A model generated the notes under the pieces. It saw only the letters and a list, made by a program, of their open reading frames with translations, was not told where the DNA came from and ran no database searches. From the NCBI GenBank assembly GCA_903825035.1, contig CAIJYV010000034.1, positions 34,180 to 98,179 on the forward strand: 64,000 nucleotides of DNA, read 5' to 3'. Shown here in pieces: positions 57,570 to 64,000 of the stretch; positions within the stretch are counted from its first letter, which is position 1, and every line of letters starts with the position of its first letter. Source of the stretch: an uncultured Actinomycetes bacterium (lineage in GTDB: Bacteria > Actinomycetota > Acidimicrobiia > Acidimicrobiales > RAAP-2). Position numbers and translations under genes: made by a program.

Positions 57570-58145
57570 GTGGGTATACGCGACATTCTGGCGGGCCGCA
57601 CCAAACAGGTGCAGCCCAAGCTGGACAATCTCTTTGCTCTCACTCAAGCGGCAATCACTCTCGAGACATCCCTCGACCTCGTGACCTCCGGCCAAGCCGG
57701 ATTGCTCTTTAAGGCCAGTTCCGGAACAGACTCCATCACTGCGGACGCAGACATCTTGGCTCTGCTGAACTTCGATTTGAAGGCCGAAGACGTCACGCTC
57801 TCCACCGATGAGATGGGATTTAAGTGGTTGGTCGTTAAAGACCCCGACCTCGCGAGCTTGGTCACACGCATCCATGGGGCGAACACCGCACTCGTTGAAA
57901 ATGGCCTTGGCCCCCGACTGCTCTGTGCAGTCTTTGGCTTCGTCGATAAAACCCCACCGGGTGAAGGTGATGTCCGCATGATCTATCTCTTGAAACAGGG
58001 AACTTGGTACCCCTTTGCTCCTACCGAGAAGGAAAAACGCAATAACGAACTCGAACTGCGCGTAAAGGCCTTCCTCGAGACCGAACTGCCAATGGAAAAG
58101 GACCTCAGCCGGTGGATGGCCCTTTGGGGCCTGCCCGTTAACTGA
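57570..58145 (+). CDS. PspA-associated protein PspAB-like
   Basis: The 191-residue soluble protein begins MGIRDILAGRTKQVQPKLDN with a GTG directly after the htpX stop. SGQAGLLFKASSGTDS and YLLKQGTWYPFAPTEKEKRN are landmarks of the PspAB group found beside PspA and HtpX in actinobacteria and archaea. Its molecular function is unknown. The call rests on position plus recognised segments. Confidence 0.75.
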   Translation: MGIRDILAGRTKQVQPKLDNLFALTQAAITLETSLDLVTSGQAGLLFKASSGTDSITADADILALLNFDLKAEDVTLSTDEMGFKWLVVKDPDLASLVTRIHGANTALVENGLGPRLLCAVFGFVDKTPPGEGDVRMIYLLKQGTWYPFAPTEKEKRNNELELRVKAFLETELPMEKDLSRWMALWGLPVN

Positions 58146-58148
58146 TTT

Positions 58149-59540
58149 CTACGGGTGGGTCATATCCGCAGGAACAATCGCGGCGTCAAACTCATCGGAA
58201 GTCAAGAATCCCAGGGACAGACACGCTTCCTTCAGGGTTGTGCGCTCCTTGTGGGCCTTCTTTGCTACTTGCGCCGCCTTGTCGTACCCAATTAGTGGGT
58301 TAAGGGCAGTGACGAGCATGAGCGAATTATTTAGATGATTTTCGATCTGCTCATAATCCGGCTCGAGCCCTTCGACACAAAATTCACGGAATCGGTCACA
58401 GGCGTCCGTTAAGAGGTCAATTGAGTTGCAAACATTGTGAATCATCACCGGCTTGCAAACATTCAATTCCAGATTTCCGCGTGATCCCGCCATCGAGACT
58501 GCCGCGTCATTGCCATATACCTGGATGGCGACCATAATGACGGCTTCGCTTTGAGTCGGATTTACTTTGCCGGGCATAATCGAAGAGCCCGGTTCGTTCT
58601 CTGGCAAGCGCAATTCACCGAGCCCTGAGCGAGGACCTGAACCAAGCCAACGGAGGTCGTCGGCGATTTTGAACAAGCTAGTCGCCAAGGTTTTGATTGC
58701 TCCGTGGGCAAAGACCAGCGCGTCGTGAGCGGCCAGGGCCGCGAACTTGTTCGGCGCGGTCACGAAGGGCTTGCCCGTTAGAGCGGCAATCGCTGCCGCC
58801 ACGCGCTCACCGAATTCGGGGTGGGTGTTGAGCCCAGTGCCTACGGCCGTGCCGCCGGCTGCTAGTTCGTAGAGTCCCGGCAGAACTACCCGCAACCGTT
58901 CAAGGTCAGCATCGAGCTGGGCTACGTAACCAGAGAACTCTTGCCCCAAGGTGAGTGGTGTGGCGTCCATGAGGTGCGTGCGGCCAATCTTTACGACGTC
59001 CTTATAGGCCACTGCTTTTACGTTGAGCGCATCACGAAGTCGCTTCACCGAAGGGATTAGTCGGTCCGAAATTTCCATGACCGCCGCAATGTGCATCGCC
59101 GTGGGGAAAGTGTCATTGGAAGACTGAGACATGTTGACATCATCATTGGGGTGAATGGGTTTTTTAGATCCCATCTCTCCCCCGGAGATCTCTATCGCTC
59201 GGTTGGAGATGACCTCATTTACGTTCATGTTGGTCTGGGTGCCAGAACCGGTCTGCCAAATGCGCAACGGGAATTCCGCGTGCAGTTTGTCCTCAATAAC
59301 TTCGCGCGCGGCGCGCTCGATGAGTTGAGCCTTTTCTGGGGCTAATTTGCCCAGAGCAGCGTTGACCTGGGCCGAAGCGAGTTTTAGAACTCCAAAGGCG
59401 CGTATGAGGGCGATGGGCATGGTCTCGGTGCTGATTTCGAAGTGGTGCAGAGAGCGCTGCGTCTGGGCGCCCCAGTAGCGATTGGCGGGAACCTCAATGG
59501 TGCCCATGGTGTCTGATTCAATACGGACGTTCGACATCAT
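58149..59540 (-). CDS. fumC: Class II fumarate hydratase
   Basis: Interconverts fumarate and malate in the citric acid cycle. The 463 residues have the superfamily signature [11 protein letters not shown]. The catalytic His/Ser areas are in [18 protein letters not shown] and [14 protein letters not shown] [16 protein letters not shown]. It starts two bases after the nfo stop, so the two genes are co-transcribed. Confidence 0.96.
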   Translation of the reverse strand: MMSNVRIESDTMGTIEVPANRYWGAQTQRSLHHFEISTETMPIALIRAFGVLKLASAQVNAALGKLAPEKAQLIERAAREVIEDKLHAEFPLRIWQTGSGTQTNMNVNEVISNRAIEISGGEMGSKKPIHPNDDVNMSQSSNDTFPTAMHIAAVMEISDRLIPSVKRLRDALNVKAVAYKDVVKIGRTHLMDATPLTLGQEFSGYVAQLDADLERLRVVLPGLYELAAGGTAVGTGLNTHPEFGERVAAAIAALTGKPFVTAPNKFAALAAHDALVFAHGAIKTLATSLFKIADDLRWLGSGPRSGLGELRLPENEPGSSIMPGKVNPTQSEAVIMVAIQVYGNDAAVSMAGSRGNLELNVCKPVMIHNVCNSIDLLTDACDRFREFCVEGLEPDYEQIENHLNNSLMLVTALNPLIGYDKAAQVAKKAHKERTTLKEACLSLGFLTSDEFDAAIVPADMTHP

Positions 59541-59542
59541 TC

Positions 59543-60490
59543 CTACTTTTTGGTTGAAATTTTCTTAACGGCGGCAATCTTTTTGGCTGGCGCTTTCTTG
59601 GCGGGCGTCTTGTCGTACATCGAAACACCCTTCTTCCACGCCTTAAGCGCATCTTTGACGTCACTGTCTCGCGGACCATCACCGTCACCGGGGACCTCAA
59701 GAATCATCGGAAGATCACGCATGGCGGGGTGGCCCATCAAGGCGGCCAGCCCCTTGGCGCCAATAGTGCCTTCATCGATGTTGGCGTGGCGGTCACGGTT
59801 CGCACCCAGCGCAGGAATGGAATCATTCAGGTGGAAGCACTTCAATCGCTTAAGGCCAATGGCCTTATCAATCTCTGCAACCAAGCGGTGGGCGCCATCG
59901 ACAGTCGAGAAATCGAATCCGCTCGCCCACAGGTGTTGAGTATCGATGCAAACCCCAATACGCTCGTCGCCACCGGTCGCGTCAATGATTGCGCCAATCT
60001 CTTCGAAACTACGACCAATTGTGCCGCCCGCTCCAGCAGTGTTCTCAATTAAGAGAGGGCAATCAGCCACGCCCGTGGGTGACTTCTTCGCTTTGTCGAG
60101 CGCTTTGACGTAACTCTGCGCTACTTGCTTCAGCTGCTTTTCAAAACCCTCGCCCATGTGCGAACCGGTGTGAACTACAACTCCCGCCGAACCCATGGCC
60201 CGGCCCACCGTGATGTTCTGGCTGAGGGCCGCAATCGATTTGGTCAACAATTCCTTGTCGGGACTTCCCATATTGATTAAGTACTGCGCATGGCAAAATA
60301 CCTCATTGACCGTTGGGTGCTTCGCGTTGGCCTCACGGAAGTTCGCCATTACCTCGTCGGAATAACTCATTAAGCGCCACTGGCGGGGAATCTGGTTAAA
60401 GATCTGAATGGAGGTAGCCCCAATGGCGGCTCCCGCCTCTAGGGCCGGAATCATGTTCCCGCCGCCTTTTACGTGCGCGCCAATATTCAT
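59543..60490 (-). CDS. nfo: Deoxyribonuclease IV (apurinic endonuclease) with basic tail
   Basis: Zinc-dependent AP endonuclease of base-excision repair. The 315 residues begin [20 protein letters not shown], and conserved metal-site motifs such as [14 protein letters not shown] and FHLNDS are present. The family usually ends near 280 residues; here a Lys/Ala/Pro tail of about 25 follows ([18 protein letters not shown]), which may add DNA affinity. It is upstream of fumC in the same operon. Confidence 0.94.
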   Translation of the reverse strand: MNIGAHVKGGGNMIPALEAGAAIGATSIQIFNQIPRQWRLMSYSDEVMANFREANAKHPTVNEVFCHAQYLINMGSPDKELLTKSIAALSQNITVGRAMGSAGVVVHTGSHMGEGFEKQLKQVAQSYVKALDKAKKSPTGVADCPLLIENTAGAGGTIGRSFEEIGAIIDATGGDERIGVCIDTQHLWASGFDFSTVDGAHRLVAEIDKAIGLKRLKCFHLNDSIPALGANRDRHANIDEGTIGAKGLAALMGHPAMRDLPMILEVPGDGDGPRDSDVKDALKAWKKGVSMYDKTPAKKAPAKKIAAVKKISTKK

Positions 60491-60604
60491 CCCTAAAAAC
60501 CTAGTCAGGTTTCCCCCTTGCGTCGTCCGTTGTGCATCAGTTCAACACTGCCGATAGGAGAAGTTGACGCTTGCTATGATATTTAGTAGCAAAGGAGATT
60601 CGCT

Positions 60605-61177
60605 ATGGCCCAAACAGCAGCCCAATTACTTAGAAGCACTCGGAGAAGTGGGGGTCTGAGTCAACGGGCCCTGACCAATCGAGCGCAGGTTGGCGGGAGT
60701 GTCGTGGCCGATATCGAACGCTCCGCTCACGATCCGGGCACCGAGTCTCTAGAAAGATTGATCGAAGTTACGGGGCACCGACTATGTGCCCTACCTACGA
60801 CCAGCTACCCGGTTGCGGTTTGGGCTGATTCGATTTATCGGGAGCTGAAATCCACGCGTCGAAGTCACAAAGTGGCTTTTCGAGCGCTTATCGGGCTTAG
60901 CGACGAACTTGCGAAGGCATCAAAACCAATTCGCGTTGCTCTCTGTGTAGCGAGGCCGGCCCCCTGTGGTGACGCGCGATTCGATGCTGCCCTCGCTGGG
61001 TTGGTTGAGCATTACTTAGGCGAAGATAACCTTCCAATACCCGAGTGGGTCTTTGAGCCGGCTCGATCCTTGACTGAAGTGTGGGAAGCAACTCCATTCA
61101 ATTCGCAATCAGAGGTACCCAAAGCACTCGCCCGTCATGGGGTTTGGCTTTCTGAAGATGACCTCGCCAGTGTCTAA
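60605..61177 (+). CDS. HTH (XRE) protein, probable antitoxin of a toxin-antitoxin-like pair
   Basis: The 190-residue protein has an N-terminal XRE helix-turn-helix at about 5-60 (LLRSTRRSGGLSQRALTNRA, SLERLIEVTGHRL). A mixed domain of about 120 residues follows that I do not recognise. It overlaps the next gene by 20 bases and has a good AAAGGAG site. An imperfect palindrome (GCTATGATATTTAGTAGC) lies just upstream and could be its operator. The antitoxin role is inferred from the pairing with a nucleotidyltransferase. Confidence 0.68.
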   Translation: MAQTAAQLLRSTRRSGGLSQRALTNRAQVGGSVVADIERSAHDPGTESLERLIEVTGHRLCALPTTSYPVAVWADSIYRELKSTRRSHKVAFRALIGLSDELAKASKPIRVALCVARPAPCGDARFDAALAGLVEHYLGEDNLPIPEWVFEPARSLTEVWEATPFNSQSEVPKALARHGVWLSEDDLASV

Positions 61178-61697
61178 CCCTTTCCTCTCGCCAGACGATG
61201 TTCGTAAAGGCTTGGAGGCTCTGGTCAGCGAACTAGAAGCAAAAGGGGCTTCATCGACTATTTACATTGTCGGTGGAGCTGCTGTGATGATTCAGGCTGG
61301 ACGCGAAGCGCTTTCACGTGATGTAGATGCATTCTTCACACCAACGTCAGCACTAGTTGACGCGATCTCAGTAGTCGCTCAAAAGATGAATTGGCCTGGC
61401 GATTGGCTCAATAACGCCGTCAACATGTTCGCAAGCCATCACGATACGAATGAAGACTGGAGCATGCACATTGCCCGTAGGGATGTAGTGGTTTGGGTGG
61501 CCAACTGTTCACTGCTGCTGGCAATGAAGTTGCACGCAGCGCGGGGACGTGATGCAGAAGACATAGACCTTCTTGTTCGCGCCTGCAAATTTACCGAACT
61601 TCAGCAGGCAATTGACACCTTTGACCGGTACTATCCCACCGAGTCCCTCAAACCCAGGAGTAAGAAAATGCTGGAGGCTCTTTTTCCCAATCCGTAA
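61158..61697 (+). CDS. DUF6036-like nucleotidyltransferase, probable toxin of the pair
   Basis: The 179-residue protein has the nucleotidyltransferase start IYIVGGAAVMIQAGREALSR, then DVDAFF, giving the GG and DXD of the polymerase-beta-type fold. A later Asp-bearing segment is RGRDAEDIDLLVRACKF. This arrangement is seen in DUF6036/AbiEii-like proteins. The ATG at 61158 is preferred; an earlier ATG at 61137 adds seven residues. It overlaps the HTH gene, so the two are co-translated. A tRNA- or nucleotide-modifying toxin is possible but not shown. Confidence 0.65.
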   Translation: MTSPVSNPFLSPDDVRKGLEALVSELEAKGASSTIYIVGGAAVMIQAGREALSRDVDAFFTPTSALVDAISVVAQKMNWPGDWLNNAVNMFASHHDTNEDWSMHIARRDVVVWVANCSLLLAMKLHAARGRDAEDIDLLVRACKFTELQQAIDTFDRYYPTESLKPRSKKMLEALFPNP

Positions 61698-61700
61698 GGC

Positions 61701-62183
61701 TTATTTATAACTCTCTACCGATTCAATGAATCCTTCAGCGCCCTCTTGGCGCTGAAACCGTAATTCACCGCTCACCAGTTCATCGCCCTCAAGAACCCAT
61801 ACTTTGATGGCCCGAGGAGGGGCTGGTCGGCAGTAGGCGCCATCAAGCTGTACGGCGCGGTTCCTCATTCGAACGATCTCTCCGCTCAGCAAGCGGCGAA
61901 CCGCCTGAGCGTGAGATTTCACGTATCGAGGAGCCGAAAGCACCACGTTGTCGATATGAACCAACTGAGCGAGACTGGCGATATCGCGTGCCACGAGGTT
62001 CCCACCGTAGAAATCGTTTAACTCAACGAACACACCCATGGCCGCGTTGGTCCGCCCCGAGAGCGAGGCTAACGCTTCAAATACCGAGCCATCGGTGCAA
62101 TGAAAAACACTGTTGTTGGATGAAGCGAACTCCTCGTACGCCTTCACGTGCGAAACCGGAGCGCGAAAGATATTTAGAGCCAT
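61701..62183 (-). CDS. Unrecognised protein at the end of the rplS operon
   Basis: The 160-residue protein is not assigned. It has alpha/beta patterns (VSHVKAYEEFASSNNSVFHC, GVFVELNDFYGGNLVARDIA) and a C-terminal beta segment (IKVWVLEGDELVSGELRFQR). It begins two bases after the DUF2469 stop, so it belongs to the rimM-trmD-rplS operon. It is convergent with the toxin-antitoxin-like pair, only three bases away. Confidence 0.6.
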   Translation of the reverse strand: MALNIFRAPVSHVKAYEEFASSNNSVFHCTDGSVFEALASLSGRTNAAMGVFVELNDFYGGNLVARDIASLAQLVHIDNVVLSAPRYVKSHAQAVRRLLSGEIVRMRNRAVQLDGAYCRPAPPRAIKVWVLEGDELVSGELRFQRQEGAEGFIESVESYK

Positions 62184-62185
62184 GG

Positions 62186-62485
62186 CTAAATCGTGGGCGT
62201 TGGCTTCTCGAGATGCTCAATGTTCACATCACGGAAGGTCAGGATGCGAACCGAGGGAACGAACCGAACGGTGCGATACATGTCCCAGACCCACGCATCA
62301 CGCAAGGTCACTTCAACAAGTGTGGGGGTTCCTTGGGACAAAACTTCGACGTCGACTGAATTGGCTAAGTAGAAGCGGCGATCGGTTTCGACAGCGTACT
62401 GAAACATCGCCGCAACATCTTTGTATTCCTGCACGAGCGCAAGCTCGAGCGTGGACTCGTAATCGTCGAGTTCCTCTTCGCCCAA
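62186..62485 (-). CDS. DUF2469 family protein
   Basis: The 99-residue protein has the family core: VQEYKDVAAMFQYAVETDRR, then FYLANSVDVEV, and DAWVWDMYRTVRFVPSVRIL, then TFRDVNIEHL. It is widely conserved in actinobacteria next to ribosomal and tRNA-processing genes. The function is unknown. It sits 5 bases after rplS. Confidence 0.88.
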   Translation of the reverse strand: MGEEELDDYESTLELALVQEYKDVAAMFQYAVETDRRFYLANSVDVEVLSQGTPTLVEVTLRDAWVWDMYRTVRFVPSVRILTFRDVNIEHLEKPTPTI

Positions 62486-62490
62486 GGCGA

Positions 62491-62844
62491 TTAGACGTTG
62501 TCGGTGCGAAGTTCTTTAATCTTCGCAGCCTTACCGCGCAAGTCACGCAGGTAATACAACTTGGCGCGACGAACATCACCGCGGCTCTCGACTTCAATCT
62601 TCTGGATCGTCGGAGTGTGCAGTGGGAAGGTTCGCTCTACGCCAACACCAAAGCTGACCTTGCGGACGGTGAAGGTCTCTTGGAGGCCCGAACCCTGGCG
62701 ACGGATAACGACGCCCTGGAACAACTGGACGCGCTCACGAGTACCTTCAACAACGCGTACGTGCACCTTCAAGGTGTCACCGGTGCGGAAAGCAGGAATG
62801 TCGTCGCGGAGCGAGTCGCGGTCAATTAGATCGGTCGGATTCAT
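62491..62844 (-). CDS. rplS: 50S ribosomal protein L19
   Basis: Large-subunit protein at the 30S interface. The 117 residues have the L19 landmarks [20 protein letters not shown] and the C-terminal [19 protein letters not shown]. It follows trmD after 44 bases in the conserved rimM-trmD-rplS order. Confidence 0.97.
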   Translation of the reverse strand: MNPTDLIDRDSLRDDIPAFRTGDTLKVHVRVVEGTRERVQLFQGVVIRRQGSGLQETFTVRKVSFGVGVERTFPLHTPTIQKIEVESRGDVRRAKLYYLRDLRGKAAKIKELRTDNV

Positions 62845-62888
62845 GGTGCGGTCCCTTTCGGATCACTGGGTTACTTAGTTTAGCCCCT

Positions 62889-63632
62889 TTAGGCCTCTGG
62901 CTCCAAGGCAGGGAATTCCTGAAGGATTTTTTCCTCGGATTCGCTCAATCCCCCTCGTTTAACCAGTAAATCGGGCCGGCGGGTCTGGGTCAGGCGAATT
63001 GCCTGGGCCAGGCGCCACCGGGCGATTTTGGCGTGATCGCCCGAGCGCAGGATTTCGGGAGCCACCAGCCCGCGGTATTCCGCTGGTTTGGTGTAATGGG
63101 GATATTCCAGGAGTCCTTCGGCAAATGACTCTTCTTGACTCGAGGAGTCGTTGCCGAGTGCGCCCGGAAGGAGCCGCACGACCGACTCAATCACGCAGAG
63201 CGCTGCTAACTCTCCCCCCGCTAGAACAAAGTCCCCAAGGCTAATTTCACGGTCAACTCCCAGGTCCAGGGCGCGCTGATCGAACCCCTCGTAGCGACCG
63301 CAGAGCAGGGTGAAGCCGGGGGTCGCGCTGAGTTCTTTTGCGATGGCGTGGCTTAAGGGCTCGCCCGATGGAGTGAGGGCAATGACCGGGCGAGGGATAC
63401 TTGGATCTGATTCCAATGTGCGCAAGATGGGATCAGCTCGCAAGACCATGCCCGCACCGCCGCCATAGGGGCTGTCGTCAACGCTGTGGTGCAGATCATC
63501 GGTAAATTCTCGGAAATCATGGGTACGTAACTCCCAGATTCCTCTTTCACGAGCCCGGCCCAAGACGGAGGTCTCGGCGTAGTTGGCGATGGCCTCGGGA
63601 AAAAGAGTGAGGACGTCAATACGCAAACTCAT
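62889..63632 (-). CDS. trmD: tRNA (guanine-N1)-methyltransferase TrmD
   Basis: Methylates G37 of tRNAs; a SPOUT-class knotted dimer. The 247 residues have LTLFPEAIANYAETSVLGRA, the SAM knot loop LLCGRYEGFDQRALDLGV, then ISLGDFVLAGGELAAL, and the C-terminal helical domain. The start overlaps the rimM stop (ATGA). Confidence 0.97.
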   Translation of the reverse strand: MSLRIDVLTLFPEAIANYAETSVLGRARERGIWELRTHDFREFTDDLHHSVDDSPYGGGAGMVLRADPILRTLESDPSIPRPVIALTPSGEPLSHAIAKELSATPGFTLLCGRYEGFDQRALDLGVDREISLGDFVLAGGELAALCVIESVVRLLPGALGNDSSSQEESFAEGLLEYPHYTKPAEYRGLVAPEILRSGDHAKIARWRLAQAIRLTQTRRPDLLVKRGGLSESEEKILQEFPALEPEA

Positions 63633-64000
63633 TCGAATAATCCCTCGGGCGCCACGATTTCCACCCGCTCATTGGCGATTACCTTCGTAACGAAGGTGAG
63701 GGGAACCAAATAGCCCGTATCGAGCACTAAGAGGTCGCTCGCCGGCATCTCTTCGACGAGGGTTACTCGACCTCGCTCTACACCCTCTTGGTCAACGACC
63801 ACGGCGTTAAAGAGCTCGTCAATCCAAATGGCCTCATCATCTTCGAGGCGAGTAGCCGATAAGACCGTTCCGCGCCAACGTTCCGACCCATTTCGATCAG
63901 TGATCTCTTGGAAGGTCACGAGGAACTTATCCTGGTGGGCGCCGCTGGTCACTACGGTCAGTGGGCCCTTTTCGCTCAAGAGTTGCGAGCCGGGGTCGAG
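63629..64000 (-). CDS. rimM: 16S rRNA processing protein RimM (cut by window edge)
   Basis: Ribosome-maturation factor that binds S19 and helps shape the 30S head. About 123 C-terminal residues are visible. They are the end of the N-terminal beta barrel (TVVTSGAHQDKFLVTFQEIT) and the PRC-barrel half (DDEAIWIDELFNAVVVDQEG, LLVLDTGYLVPLTFVTKVI). The frame stays open to the window end, so the TTG near 63979 is not the true start. Confidence 0.92.
   Translation of the reverse strand, partial: LDPGSQLLSEKGPLTVVTSGAHQDKFLVTFQEITDRNGSERWRGTVLSATRLEDDEAIWIDELFNAVVVDQEGVERGRVTLVEEMPASDLLVLDTGYLVPLTFVTKVIANERVEIVAPEGLFE

Overview
The window reads as one contiguous stretch of an actinobacterial chromosome of moderate GC content. 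I infer Actinomycetota, plausibly an Acidimicrobiia-type lineage. The support is gene content: a mycothiol-dependent maleylpyruvate-isomerase-like protein, GuaB1, DUF2017 next to ClpS, DUF2469 next to rplS, PspA with a PspAB-like partner, an MptB-like mannosyltransferase, and HU/L27/L21/RNase G/Obg/ProB in actinobacterial order. The placement below phylum is an inference and was not tested. I see no insertion sequence, integrase, phage gene or CRISPR array.

Layout. 1-16.5 kb is a long, nearly all minus-strand core block. In transcription order it holds tig-clpP-clpX-folC-ndk, then mreB-mreC-mreD-mrdA, then rng-rplU-rpmA, then (after the plus-strand HU gene and a class III aminotransferase) obgE-proB. 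Together these cover protein folding and turnover, folate, cell-wall elongation, RNA processing and ribosome assembly. 16.5-22.8 kb holds tRNA-Pro, a giant bifunctional PutA, GuaB1 (GMP reductase type), and a small unit made of a 35-codon signal-peptide ORF overlapping an XRE-type regulator.

22.8-29 kb is a divergent six-gene lipid-modification island: two SDR proteins and an SRPBCC protein on the minus strand, and FAD oxidoreductase, DUF1365 and a Cfa-type methyltransferase on the plus strand. 29-31.3 kb has a long coiled-coil protein with a histone-like Lys/Ala/Pro tail, tRNAs for Arg, His and Lys, and a protein with full SWEET (3+1+3 helix) topology. 31.4-33.2 kb carries two unrecognised envelope or secreted proteins. 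33.3-41 kb is mixed metabolism: ClpS/DUF2017, DUF2236, aldose epimerase, SurE, ArfB, thioesterase, MmsA, Nudix, acyl-ACP desaturase.

41-49.7 kb is an envelope-glycan region: MFS, three polytopic membrane glycosyltransferase-like proteins, a secreted pentapeptide-repeat protein and a PimB-like GT4. 49.7-55.7 kb is a run of small and membrane proteins with truncated globin, tRNA-Gly, an MFS exporter, a RecB/Cas4-like nuclease and a DsbA-like protein. 55.9-58.1 kb is a PspA-HtpX-PspAB membrane-stress operon. 58.1-64 kb has fumC, nfo, an HTH/nucleotidyltransferase pair resembling a toxin-antitoxin system, and the minus-strand rimM-trmD-rplS-DUF2469 operon, which runs off the right edge.

The best candidates for undescribed biology are the secreted-peptide/XRE unit (about 21.8-22.5 kb), the divergent lipid island, the SWEET-topology transporter, the coiled-coil protein with the histone-like tail, and the orphan envelope pair at 31.4-33.2 kb. 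All functional statements come from reading motifs by eye; no database search was run.
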